This document shows positions 45,746 to 57,681 of a stretch of 64,000 bases of DNA, piece after piece. Source of the DNA: Gordionus sp. m RMFG-2023. Taxonomy: Eukaryota; Nematomorpha; Gordioida; Chordodea; Parachordodidae. Both the position numbers and the translations under genes were made by a program. Where the stretch lies: positions 13,555,561-13,619,560 of the forward strand of contig NC_088775.1 of assembly GCF_954871325.1 (NCBI RefSeq). Reading direction: 5' to 3'. The notes beneath the pieces were generated by a model that worked only from the letters and a program-made list of their open reading frames with translations, was not told the origin of the DNA and made no database searches. The first letter of the stretch is position 1; every line of letters starts with the position of its first letter.

Positions 45746-46838
45746 CATAGGCGTAGCCAGGACTTTCTTAAGGGGGGGGGATTAAAAAATACTGGGGGCT
45801 TCGCCCCCAGACCCAATTTTTGGCGTGCCTTCGGACAAATATGATATATATTTTTATTAATTTATATAAAATATAATATAAATTAATTGTATATACATTA
45901 ATATAAAAGCGGTAATAATTTATTCCAAACAAGTATAAGAAATTTATTTATAAAAAGTAAGTAGACATAGAGTTGATATTCCTCTATTATATAGAATTAG
46001 TTATAAAATACTAAGTAAAATTCCACTTTTACAGACATACTTGACAGTTAGAGAATATATTACTGTTAATATTTTAAAAATTTTACTAATCAATGCTCTT
46101 GATAATAAATATAGCAACAATTTGCATTCAATTATTTAACGCCATCTATTTATTTTAAATAAAAATTAATTTTTTTATTATTCATCTCACAATGTCTTTA
46201 AAAGATATTTTCTGATGTCCTTTCAATATTTTATAGTTTTCTGTAAAATATATAATTAGCTATATTGGTAAAAATTACTTGATTGTCATATGATAATTGA
46301 TAAAATTAGATATACTGTAAATCTACGACATATAATATTCCACTGTTTGTATTAGCTTTAATTTTTTTATTTAATTTATGATTTAATTTTATCCATAGTT
46401 TTATTATATTTTACTTTTATTAAGACAAATAAATCAAAATTACTAACTTTATAAAAAATTATATTTGATATTATATTATTTAGTAATCTTATGGATCTAT
46501 TATTAATAATTATAATACATTTCACTTTTGTCTTAAGGCTTATCTTTGGCTTGTATTCATTTCTTAAAAAACATTTTTGGTTCACTTTTTTATATATAAA
46601 TGCTTTTTTTCAAAAATGTATAAATTATGATGAATAGTTTTATAAAAAAATATCAACTTTTACATTCTTTCTTTAAAATTATTGTTTAAGATATATGCAT
46701 ACATTTTTGGGGGTCAGGGAGTGGGGAGAGGACTAAGGCGGATATTTTTTATTAGCTTAAAATAATATTCACAAAAAGTGATAAATTTCTGAAGGGGGAG
46801 ATTTCCCCTTACTCCCCCCCCCCCCGGCTACGCCTATG
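45746..46838. mobile_element. deletion derivative of hAT-2
   Basis: Ends CATAGGCGTAGCCAGGAC and CCGGCTACGCCTATG. The target ACACCGAT is exact at 45738-45745 and 46839-46846. It shares with hAT-2 the CTGGGGGCTTCGCCCCCAGACCC block near the left end, the ATATTTTCTGATGTCC transposase start region near 46205, and the right-hand sequence (GGCTTAT..TTGGCTT, TTAAGATATRTGCATACATT). The transposase body is gone, so it depends on a full copy for movement. Confidence 0.9.
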
Positions 46839-46982
46839 ACACCGATAAATTTAACATCTAATAAAGAAAATGATGATTATTTTTCTTTGGTGAAACAAAT
46901 GTTGCTGAGTTCAATGATACACAAAACATTGAACTGGAGGTTTTAAATTATATTAAAGAAAGTTGAAATACATTATAAATAC

Positions 46983-47319
46983 CAATGACATATAATAATA
47001 CCTAGACTGACGATTCATTCATTAAAATGCATTTTTAAGCGTCGTTAAAAGCAAATCAGCTGGACCCGCCATTTTGGTAACCTTTATAATAATTATTTTC
47101 ATGTTAAAAACTAATATTAAATTGATAACTTACTTTCTTATTATCTCGATGATCAGGCAATTCTTTAATAAAGTTTGCATCAGATATAATATAAAATTAG
47201 GCTCTCGTTTAAAATTTTAATATTTATTACAGTAACCAAGATGGCGTCTCTAGCTGATTTGTATTGATGTACACTTTTAATGAATGAATCGTCAGTCTAG
47301 GTATTATTATATGTCATTG
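46983..47319. mobile_element. 337-bp MITE with about 45-bp TIR and exact 8-bp TSD
   Basis: Positions 46983-47027 are repeated inverted at 47275-47319, with imperfect extension to about 95 bp (CAAATCAGCTGG / CTAGCTGATTTG; CGCCATTTTGGT / ACCAAGATGGCG). The target ATAAATAC is exact at 46975-46982 and 47320-47327. No ORF. The size of the duplication suggests hAT-type transposition. It inserted into the old hAT copy. Confidence 0.88.
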
Positions 47320-47639
47320 ATAAATACTTAATTATTATCTTTTCATTAAGAAAATATTTTATAAATATAATACTGCAACACCTTCATCAGCTCCAATTGA
47401 AAGGTAATTTAATTTTGGCACAATGTTAGGTAGGCCAAAACGACTCAGGTCTAATAATAAATTATTTGAAAAATTTGATTATCTTAATTATGAATCTATT
47501 TTAAATACTCTTTTGCAAATTAATATTTCAACTTCCATTAAAAATATTAGTCTACCTTCCCTATCTATGCTAAGAATGGGTTGCCTGATTATTATAATTA
47601 ACTCATCATTATATGTTTAATTATCTTATGTTATGTTCT

Positions 47640-47857
47640 TCACAAATAAATATTAAAAACTGTATTTTATAAACTATTCTAATATAACTGATAACGTTAA
47701 TTTAAAGTATCTTGTATTTAATACTCTAATTAGGCAAAAGGTATCTTTTATCTTGTATCTTTTTGATATTTTAAAAATCTGTATCTAAGATTCATTTTTT
47801 CACAAAGAATCTGCATCTGTATCTAGATTCTTTTTTCAAAGGACCTGCCCAACTCTG
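47640..47857. repeat. right end of a hAT family with GTATCT repeats
   Basis: Ends CCTGCCCAACTCTG at 47857, the inverse of the ends near 30657, preceded by TTGTATCTTTTTG, CTGTATCTAAGAT and CTGTATCTAGAT. The left partner is not found. Confidence 0.5.
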
Positions 47858-47995
47858 ATTGTTTGGCTAATTGTACTTAATGTAGGTGGTATACCATGTT
47901 GATTCTTATTACAGGAAATACTGCAGCTAGTATTTGTTTATTTTTGAAAAATTTAACAATTTATTTAATTATTGAAATATGGCAACTGAAGTCGT

Positions 47996-48880
47996 TCAAT
48001 CGTGAAAAAATAACTGCAATGTATGCACTGTACAACCATAACATTGTATATGATTATAAATAAATTCAGATATTACAATTCTCCAGGCTGCTTTCATGTT
48101 AGCGGCGTTATCAGTAACTAAAGAATATACTTTTACCGGATTCAATTCATGAATTACAATTTTAAATTCCTGGGCATTATAATCTGCCGTATGGTGATTT
48201 TCCTGAGTATTTAAAAATTTGTAGAATACTGGAACAGGCATCATCACCATAAAATTAATAATACTCTCGTTTTTGATGTTGCTCCAGCCATCTGATACAA
48301 TTGATAAGTGAAGGGTCTTTTCTAGTATATCTGCAACACCTCTCTCCTGCCGCTTTACCTAGAAGATATTAATCCAGCCGCCTTTGCCTGGGCAAAGTAT
48401 AAATAGGACGTATTTTTTTTGAAAAATTCTTAGATGTAGGGATTTTTAGTGATATGGGAAGGTAAATTCCTCGCATATACAGCCTTTGCAAACAACTGAT
48501 CGAGCTCATTTTTTTCTTTTAGATTCATTCTATCTATGAAACCGTTTATAAAAAATTGAGATTTACATTTAATCGCCTTGAAGATTGATCAGAGATAATG
48601 GATAAAATATTTTTAATTTGATACTCATTCTCCCTAATTTTACCCAATACTTCATTAGAGCTAGAAGTATTACAAATTACATTTGTGTGATGTAGAGGCT
48701 GTTATTTTGGAATTTGAATAAAATTCCTTAATAAATAGACCATTCTATCAACATGGGTAGGTAATATAGGACATCTTACAAAACCTGCATACAGCTTTAA
48801 CTGATTTACTATCGCATTATTCTTGAAAATGTTTTCAAACTTGATGCGTTGGTTTGATCATAATCCATATTATATTAAAA
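47996..48880 (-). pseudogene. hAT transposase (DUF659-type) remnant
   Basis: From about 48320 down: LSIVSDGWSNIKNESIINFM, PVFYKFLNTQENHHTADYNA, VYSLVTDNAANMKAAW and YGCTVHTLQL, the catalytic core of DUF659 hAT proteins including the D of VTDNAANM. The part 47996-48250 is open; upstream to 48880 it is broken (VDRMVYLLRNFIQIP region). The C-terminal dimerisation domain is absent. Confidence 0.75.
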
Positions 48881-48889
48881 TTTAACTAT

Positions 48890-49590
48890 AAAAGATTTTG
48901 ATTATTGTAAAGTTAATCAATCTTAATTATTTTATAATTATCGACCAATTATTTCAATAACTTGGCTTAATATTATATAAAATATAATAAAAAACATAAC
49001 TGTAAAAAAACGAGATATAAATACGAAAAAATCAATATAAAACAAAAAATAGTGTCAAAAATAATCAGAACAAAGGCACAATCTCGTTGAATTTTTTTTA
49101 AAAATTAATTATAATTGTGTTATTGGAAAAAAATGAAATATCATTTTGCTCTCTATACTATGCTAAATTTTGTATAAAGAGGAAGACGTATGTCAACTAC
49201 AAAATTTGAAAACTTTTGGCATAAACTTTGAGGCCAAAAAGCGCAAATACGGAATGGGGAATTTTACTCAAAACAAGGACTTCCCTTTATTTATAAATCT
49301 TAATAATTTGTATGGCTAACAAAAAATAAATAAAATTGCTTTCCTTGTCCTATGCCGGACTCTTCTTTTAGAATTAGGTATGATATTTAATTTATGTAAA
49401 AATGAGTTTAAAAAAATTTCAATAGCTATATTTAAATTTATAATTTGTTGGTAAAAAAATTTGAAAAACGCTAATCGAGTTTAGACATTTTTATCAATAC
49501 ATTAAGAATAAATAAAAAAAATTCTGGATCTAGCCTTATTGGAAATTTATTCCAATAATATATAATAAGCAATGATGTTTACATATGAAT
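48890..49590. other. AT-rich spacer
   Basis: No gene seen. ATTCCCCGG / AATCCC repeats appear from 49595 as the next element begins. Confidence 0.35.
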
Positions 49591-49654
49591 AGGAAAATAA
49601 TTCCCCGGAAAAAAAATCCCAGGAAATCCCTGCAAATTAATTCCCCGAGAAAAA

Positions 49655-50830
49655 TTGCCACTTTCGGGGGTATATTATTTTTTTTTATTTTATTTTTTTA
49701 TTGTTTTTTTAATGTTAATTATTTATTTTTTTAAAATTAATATATTGATATTTTATTTAAGATATTTTAAAAATGTTTTTTCTACAAATTTTTATTTAAG
49801 ATATTTTAAAAAAGTTCTTTCTACAAATTTTTATTTAAGATATTTTAAAGTAGTTTTTTCTACAAAATTCTGTATTAGGGGTAAAATATAGGAATTCTTA
49901 ATTCCGCAGCGTTTAAATGAGAATTTATTGGTGGCATATGTCGGGAGACAAATGAAATATTTCTAACTGCTACAACAACAAGGGATTAGATACCACACTG
50001 CGTGTGGTTAAAGATAATATAATACAAGATTCACCGATAATGACTGACTCGTGGTTAGGGTATGTAAATATATTTTTTCTAAAAATCAAAAGTGGTAATA
50101 AATTTAAATCTATTTATCTTAGATATAATAGGCTAGAACAAACTAATTATTTCCACTATCGGGTCAATCATTCGCTAAATTTTGTTGATCCAAATGATTG
50201 ATCTATCCACTCGCAAAAAGTCGAAAGGTTGTGGCGGGATCTAAAAGCAAACTATAAAAGACATGGGGATCGGGATAACATTCATTATTTAGTAGAATAT
50301 AGATATTTTAGAAAATATCTAAATCGTTTTGATATTTTTATTCATTTTATTAATGACTGTATAAATTCAATATGTTTCAATTTAATGAATAAAATTGCGT
50401 TATTTAATGCTATGCATCGTGTATAAATTTTAATACTATATTTAATTGCGTCATTTAATACTATATTTCTATTTAACCCTTCACTACAAAGGTTAAAAAA
50501 ATCACTTAAACTTGGGGTCTATTTTATCCCTAATACAAAATTTTGTAGAAAAAACTTTTTAAAATATCAAATAAAAATTTGTATAAAAAACTATTTTAAA
50601 ATATCTTAAATAAAAAATTAAATTTGTAGGCAAAATTATCCTACCCCCCTCCCTCCCCCAACGCTGAGGAATTAAGAATTCCTATATTTTACCCCTAAAT
50701 TTTGTAGAAAAAACTTTTTAAAATATCTTAAACAAAAATTTGTAGGAAAAACTTTTTAAAATATCTTAAATAAAAATTTGTAGAAAAAACTTTTTTAAAA
50801 TATCTTAAATCTAGCAAAAAAAAATAATGT
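49655..50830 (+). mobile_element. Merlin/IS1016-like transposon with minisatellite termini
   Basis: A DDE transposase of the ISXO2/IS1595 type is read at about 49930-50425 (+): GGICRETNEIFLTATTTRD, VKDNIIQDSPIMTDSWLGY, YRVNHSLNFVDPND and VERLWRDLKANYKRHG, broken by a few stops and probably lacking its N-terminus. The flanks are inverted: about 49860-49910 (AGGGGTAAAATATAGGAATT) matches 50655-50700 inverted. Outside these, ATTTAAGATATTTTAAAAA plus TTTCTACAAATTTTT repeats three to four times on each side in opposite orientation. The superfamily call rests on these motifs; no target duplication was confirmed. Confidence 0.7.
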
Positions 50831-51589
50831 AAGCCATTTTTAATGGGAAATTAAAATGTTTGCCTAAATGATTTTTTCGATTTTGCGCAAATTTTTTATA
50901 TTCCATTTTAATCTTTTGTTCTTTGCCAAGCCAGGAATATTGTTGGGTTATGGATAAATGTTCGTACCCATTAAGGAAACACCCCGGAACCCATTTATCG
51001 TGTTGTTGTGCTCTCGTTTTTTTGAATCTTATGAAAATTAATTAAAATACTTGGTTAAATATGTTAGATCCATCAAATACATCTATACTATATATGCCAT
51101 CTAGTAAGAACTTGACACTTAAAATTGCCCAAATTATTTATAAAAAACAAGTCAAGCATCTTACAGTCATCCTCTGTCTAAAGCAGTAACATCTCGTGTT
51201 CTTAAATATAACTAGATTTTTAAATTAAAAATAAATGCCAATTTAAGAAAGCTCAAACCACACTTCGACAAAACTTACTCCAGACATTAACATTTAATTT
51301 ATGGTTAATTTTGGGATAAAATTTACACAGAAACTTTATATATGAAAAAAATTAAAAAAATATTTTTATTTTAAGAACTTTATTTTAAAAAATTTACTAG
51401 TTATAATTTTCTTGAAATATTTTTATAATAATTTTAGAACCATATAAGCATTTTAATAAAATATATTTGTAGTTTAAATTTCAAATCCCAATGTAAATTA
51501 GTTTATATATTTTAAATATATTTTTAAAATAATCTGTATGTATATTTATTATATTTGTCCATGTTTGAGATATAACTTACAACAAAAAG
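50831..51589. other. AT-rich spacer
   Basis: No gene or clear repeat seen. Confidence 0.35.
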
Positions 51590-52490
51590 TTTTTTTGGAT
51601 GGGTGGGGTAACACGTCACCGATTAGTCTAGTGACTCCTTGGTTTTGTCGCCCTGTTTAGAGACAACAGTGCTCTGCGATAGAAATAGAGAGAGTGCTCC
51701 CATAGCAAAACTAATATGGGATATCTGAGGCGTTCACACTCTAAAAATACTTCCTCTGTAATCATACCTGTCTCAGGGCCCCGCTTCCAAGCCCTAATAG
51801 TGGAGATATCGCTTTTTTGTGCCACACCTGGATGATCCCCCTAAATAAAGGGCCTCTCTCGTCTAGGTTTAAAAGGGCCGTTGCAGGAAGAGGATACAGG
51901 CCCCGTCTAGGCCCTCTTAGGAAACAAAATAATGAGGGCAGAAACTTCAGACACCTAGTCAACATAAGACTGATCAACAAATTCGGCATATAGTGTCCTA
52001 ACTATTACAAGCTATTGGCATCTAGCGCCAGCTGGGTTACATCTGCTCTTCACTATAGATCCTTCCCAAAGCAGATGGATCCCCCAGATACATTAGATAT
52101 TCCTCACAAGTTTCCAACAACATTCTGAAATATCCATACCCGTTATTCAATTCCCCTTATGTCTGTATATCTATTGAAGGCTATTTCGCTTGCAAAATTG
52201 ACATTAAATTAGCCTTCTTCTTCATTCCTTTATCTCACAGGGTGAGGAAATTTGTTTGCATCACAAATTGCAGATGCACCGTACTAACAATGGAAGTATT
52301 CATTAGCTCATACTGCCTCCAGAGCAACTTTTTAAGACAAAACTAGATCCTGGTTTGGAAAACAGGCATGGCGATGACCACTGTCCGTTTCTGGTAGGTA
52401 TATTTTTGTTGGGGTGATTTGATCTTTTCGAGACACCTCAGGATTCTGGTGTTCTTGTAACCTTTCACTTCTTGTAGGAAATGTCTATAT
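51590..52490 (-). pseudogene. GC-richer block, possibly the C-terminal part of an L1/Tx1-like LINE
   Basis: About 900 bp with near-normal GC in A/T-rich DNA. On the minus strand two overlapping frames read NLDERGPLFRGIIQVW, then DISTIRAWKRGPETGMITEE and FLECERL, resembling the region after the RT domain in L1/Tx1-type LINEs. The resemblance is weak and broken by frame changes. Other sources (DIRS, captured gene) cannot be excluded. Confidence 0.3.
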
Positions 52491-52878
52491 TTGTTTAGGT
52501 TAAAAATAAAATTTTACAGACCCAATTTAATTAATCAATTATTAATGTTTATATAACGGTAAAATCTGACTAATTTGATACCATTAGAACCAAGATTTTT
52601 TCTCAACGTAGACATTTGTGCAATTTATTCAGCTGAATTAAATTGAATATCAAAATTTTGGTCAATTTGGGAAGTTGCCTGAATTACAAGACCCCAAATT
52701 AGGATTCCTCTGTATATGCATCTATTGTATTAATTAAACTTGACTTTATTTTTAATCTAATTTTTGTTAATCAAATCCTAAAATAGAATCAGAAAAGAGG
52801 TTAAAACAATTATAAAAATGATTGTAAATTTTATATCATGCTGATCCTGATTTTTATAATAACAATATTAGAATGATG

Positions 52879-53088
52879 AAAGTTTCGATTTGAGCCGATT
52901 TTCAAAAACAGTTAACTCATTATTTTATCCAGAAAAATATTAAGTAAGCCTGAAAATTTTAGGTATAGTCTACAAAGTTTTGGTTATTTATTAGCTAAAT
53001 TTCTTGATTTAGGCAATTTTTTTCTGGCTAAAATATTGAGTTAGCCGTTTTTAAAATTCGGATCAAATCGAGAGGTTTAACAACACTA
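52879..53088. repeat. foldback MITE, copy 2
   Basis: The left arm TCGATTTGAGCCGATTTT..AACTCA is inverted at the right as TGAGTTAGCC..AATTCGGATCAAATCGA, ending AACAACACTA. It is collinear with 27438-27660 and partly with 55500-55606. No ORF. Confidence 0.6.
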
Positions 53089-53477
53089 TATAAGTAACTA
53101 CATGGTATTCTAATATAATGTTTTGATTCTAGAATTTAGCTTATTTTTAAACTTTCTTTTATAAACGCGTATTTTTTTAAATTTTAAAAATAATATGCAG
53201 CTTGTAATATATTCCTACCCTATAATTACGATTTAGACACTTTTGACTTGAATATTTGTTTATCCAGAAGTCACTTATAAAATTGCAGGAAAAATCACTT
53301 CAAATTAAAATAGTTCAAATATTTCACTCTCAATTATTGGAAGTCCATAGAATAGCAATATTTTTGAAAAAACTATGCTGAAATACTTTACAAAACAGAT
53401 TTTTTAAATATAAAATGAAAGCGCATTCATTAAATTAACTAAATTAGAAAAAAATTTAAATTATCAACATCTATAAT

Positions 53478-55944
53478 CAGGGCCGTAGCCAGAAATTTTC
53501 AGTTAGGTGGGCCAGCTGCTTACTTAAAGGGGCCACTATTTTTTTTAAATAAAACAAATAATTAAGCATTCATAGAAATTTTTTGCTATTTTTATTTAAA
53601 AATTATTAATGTTATATTAATACAAAATAATACTATAATATGAACATACAAAATAATACTATAATATGAACATACATAATAATACTATAATATAAAACGA
53701 CAATATTTATTTTTAAATTTTAACATAAATGAATTAAAGGATAAATTTTATATTAATTTTTTTCATAAGCCATCAATACTAAATTTTGATTACTTTGATC
53801 TTTCATCGACCCTCTAGTGCTCGATAGAACTCTATTATAGAGAAAGAAGCCACACAAGAAGCCGTGGGTACCCCAATGATGATGGCTGCTGAGTAGCATT
53901 TATACAATTCTCTAAATGCATGATGATATTTTTTTTATACATAATATTTAGGATATTTCAAAATTATGTGTTTTTTTACTTCTGCAGCTAATAATCCTTT
54001 AGCTATTTTCATTTCATGATGTAAATTTTCCATATTTAGGTTTAATAATTATTCTAATCGGGCCATTTTGTGCGATATAAAATAATCACTATCAAAGGTG
54101 GGCAATGCATTAAAACTTGTAATCTTGTGTAATCTAAGAAATTATTAACGAAGTAATCAATAATTTCATAATATTCCATTTTAAAGAACTCCAATTGGAG
54201 TCTTTTTCGCAATCAAATTGTAATTTGGTTTCGACTAAAAAATCTTGGAAATTTATAGGCGTTTTACGTACGCTTGATGATTTGGGGGGAGTGAGATTGA
54301 ATTTTGCTAAAAGTTTTTCAGCCTTTATTTTAATCAAATCAATAGAATTATTGCTTCTTATATATTTTAAATATATTGATCGTGGAATTAATACAATTTT
54401 TAGTATCCACTTAATAAGTACCTACTGACTGTAGATACTTATATAGTGGATCTATTGTTATTAATATCTCATAAATTAATATGGCTAATATAACGTAATT
54501 TATATTAACGTATTGAGATAAAATACACCAGAGGCTTCGTAAGAATCATGAGTGGAAACCTCTGAATTAAGAGATCCATTAGAAAAGTAAACTAATACTT
54601 CACCAATAGCCTCAAAATTAACATAAATGATGTGAGATGTTTCTAAATGGCCAGTCTACCTCTGGTCTAAAAGTCTCTTAAGAGTATGGCCTGCATATTT
54701 ACAGGATACGTTAAACCGCCTAAAAAATTATGCAATGCATTGAAAAAATTAAAAAAATTAGAAATGATAACAATATTATTATACCAATTTTGAGCCACAA
54801 GATGCAACATGTGACTGTAGCAATGTATAAAAGGAACTTCTTTATTAATTTTTTTTTGAAGTAGGGTTTGCACTATTCCATTTCCAGACATAAAGTTTGC
54901 ACCATCATATGCCTGATTTATCATATTCGTTGAATTAATATTTAACTCATTAAGTTGCTTCAAAATGTAATTAGTAATGCTTTCAGCAGAAAGACACTAA
55001 TCCCTATTAAATTTTCTTGAACTTCTCCAGAAAAAATATAAATAATTATGCTTAGGTTTCACAACCTGATGCATCTTTTGTCACATTAGCCTTAAGACAA
55101 AAAAAAAGGCATATCACTTTTATTATATTTGTCTGAAATATAATCAAGCACCATAATATATACCATAATAGATATTACTTCGTTTTGAATCTGGGTGATG
55201 TATATCGCGTATTTTTGTATATAAATTTCTTAATTTGTAATTTTTATTTAATTCAGTATCTTTTTGGGTGGTGTATGAAAACATTGCTATAAATAGTCCA
55301 GAAAAAATAAATTATGTTTTCTACATTTGCACATCCGTAATTTTTGTTGAACCAGTCTCGCGGAAAGGGCTCCTGTATGTTAAGAAATATCATGAAATCT
55401 TGATTTAAGATCGTAAAGATTACGGTTAATTTGTTGGCTTATCAAAATTGTTTTTATCTCACTATTTTCTTCATAATGCTAAAATATTCACCGCTGTTTT
55501 AAATAACTGGTTATATCGGGCTTAGATAATATTATTTTGTTTAAGATCTTAATCGGACCATTTTTAAAAATCGGCCCAAATCGAGATGTTTAGCAACACT
55601 GCACAATAATTGCCAAATTTTATAAAAATTTAATAAGAACCTTTTTTATTTTAATAAATACTACAAATCGGTATCAATATATTTTCTTAGATTTGATATA
55701 TATATATATATATATCAGGCCTTGAGTAATCACTTGATTAGCTTCAGAAAATCTCGGTTTTTTATGATTTGCACCCAGATCTATATCAGAGACCTTCAAA
55801 AGATAATAATATTGTGATTGAACCATAATAAATAAAATAATTATCATTGAAATAAGTACAATTTAAACGTTATAATTAAGCGTCTATTTTTTTGGGGGGG
55901 GGGGGGGACTGGCCTTCCAGGCCCCCTCTATGGCTACGGCTCTG
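53478..55944 (-). mobile_element. hAT element with CAGRGCCGTAGCC ends
   Basis: CAGGGCCGTAGCCAG on the left, ATGGCTACGGCTCTG on the right; flanks TCTATAAT (53470-53477) and TCTTTAAT (55945-55952) match at 7 of 8. Inside, a minus-strand ZMYM1-like transposase is in pieces: 54667-54963 with NQAYDGANFMSGN and FIHCYSHMLHLVAQN, and 54134-54337. A G13 tract lies just inside the right end. The sister fragment is at 6195-7574. The terminal CGTAGCCAG core is shared with hAT-2, so the two families are probably related. Confidence 0.8.
55500..55606. repeat. foldback MITE, partial copy 3
   Basis: CATTTTTAAAAATCGGCCCAA..CGAGATGTTTAGCAACACT corresponds to the right arm of copies 1 and 2. It lies within the hAT at 53478-55944. 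Confidence 0.5.
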
Positions 55945-56626
55945 TCTTTAATTTTCTCTATATCTAAAATCTTGTAACTTTATAGTTTATATCGGAATTT
56001 TGCTAGTATTTTTAAAAAATTAACTAGGTATAGTGATTAATTATTACCCCAAAATTTACTTTTATATCGGTAACTTATCCCTCCCATATATATGTTTTTG
56101 AATAATAGGAGAGTAAAAGGCAGGTTTTATAAAATTATATGATTAGATTTGCTAACGATTAGAACAAAAAGAGAAAAAAAGTGCAGTCTTAATTTAGTCT
56201 ACATCTATTATTAATTTTAATTTCTAAAAATGTAATATAAAATATATTTTATTAGGCCATGAACGCGATACGCGACTTAACAGATGATCGAGAATCCTTA
56301 ATATATTATCGTATAATAGAAATTAAAGGTAAAATAAAAAACGATAGGAAAAAAATATTCTCATACTTCGACTTAGCTTTACTAAATTAGTTCACTAAAT
56401 TCGTAACTAATTTATTAGTCGAGTTAGGATGAGTTATAATTAATAGATTTTCAAATGGAAAGGAGATGTCGGCTCTTCTGAAATTTATTACTGAGAATAT
56501 ATATTTTAAAAATGTGTATATATTTCTTGCCCGATTTGCTGTTGACTAAGATAAATTCCATTTAAAAACTAAAAAAAATTTTTTTTAAAAAAATATAATC
56601 ATTAAATCAGGAATTTATACCCTATT
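55945..56626. other. AT-rich spacer
   Basis: No gene or repeat boundary seen. Confidence 0.35.
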
Positions 56627-57681
56627 TCCAGGCGCATACGCAGGAATTTGGTCTGGAGGGGGGAAAGGGGGGGGGGGGTAATAAATTTTTTTAAGAAATA
56701 TTATTGTTTTTTAAAAATATCAAGCATAAATTTATTAGGACTAATAACTATTCCTAATACACAATTTTAAATTAATGTGAATTATAAAAAAATTATATGT
56801 AAAGAATCACTTAAATGACCCAAAATAGAAATTTAATTTTTTGAACCTTTACACAAAAAGTTTCTTAGGAATAATTATATTTTGTATGTTATATATTTAC
56901 AATGTAAAATCCAGTCTTCTTTGGGATTGAGCTAATTTTTTAATTATCTCATCCTTGCTTGTCGTCAAATGCCTATGAATATTCAAAAGATCCAAACCTT
57001 TCAATCTACTTTCACATGTTGTACTTCTTGGTATGTTTTTCAGAGACCTGCAGGCCCGGCCCCTGGGCCGGACAGTATTTTAATTTTTTTAAATATACCC
57101 GGGCCGGGCCCGAAATTTTTTAAAAAACACCCGGGCCGGACCTGAATTTTTAATAAAAAACACCCAAGCCGGGCTTTAATTATTTTAAAAAAAACACCCA
57201 GGCCGGGCTGTATTTTTTAAAACAGCCTATATTTAAAATCGTTATTATTAGCTATAAAAATCAAAAATAAATATAATTTATTTTTAAAAAATCCAGGTTG
57301 GGCCTGAAAATTTTATTTTAAAAAAAGCCGGGCCGAACCAAGGTTGCAATTTCTTTTTCCCTGTTGGACCAGAAGTTTCAGAAATAATTATTATTTGACT
57401 AGAAATTTGAAAATGGTAGATAAATATTACGCCACTAAAAATTTGAAAATAATAAGTAAATATTACGCCGAAAAACTTGAAATCGAAATTAATTGATAAA
57501 ATAACTTATGAATGTGATAATAAATGTAATAAAATATATATTTAATATGAGATACGAATAAATATTAACAAATATAAATTATAAACAATAATATTTTTGA
57601 AAAATATATCCGGCATCTGCATTTTTTGGCTTGGGGGGGGGGGGGGTTCCCCCTGCCCCCCCCCCTCTGCGTACGCCAATG
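56627..57681. mobile_element. hAT-like element with GGCG-TACGCAG ends and G/C tracts
   Basis: Left TCCAGGCGCATACGCAG and right CTGCGTACGCCAATG are inverted with a 2-nt difference. G tracts follow inside (about 56665 and 57632). No transposase is readable. A GCCGGGCC-type repeat (57041-57346) is inserted. No exact target duplication was found. Confidence 0.5.
57041..57346. mobile_element. GCCGGGCC-repeat MITE, sister of 7721-7953
   Basis: Begins CAGAGACCTGCAGGCCCGG, then about six copies of CACCCGGGCCGG-type blocks spaced by 25-35 nt of A/T, and contains ATTATTAGCTATAAAAATCA also found inverted in 7810-7850. The right end is less clear. Confidence 0.6.

Larger units (their letters stand above)
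45300..47620 (+). mobile_element. hAT remnant with two younger insertions
   Basis: A BED-type finger stretch (CKTC, then NTNFVKHIK) lies near 45380-45470. C-terminal pieces lie at 46900-46960 (FNDTQNIELEVLNYI) and 47370-47450, where KKIFYKYNTATPSSAPIER and FGTMLGRPKRLRSNNKLFEK form the dimerisation domain. The frame has stops. The copy is split by the elements at 45746-46838 and 46983-47319, each with its own exact 8-bp duplication. Neither end of this old copy was found. Confidence 0.7.
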
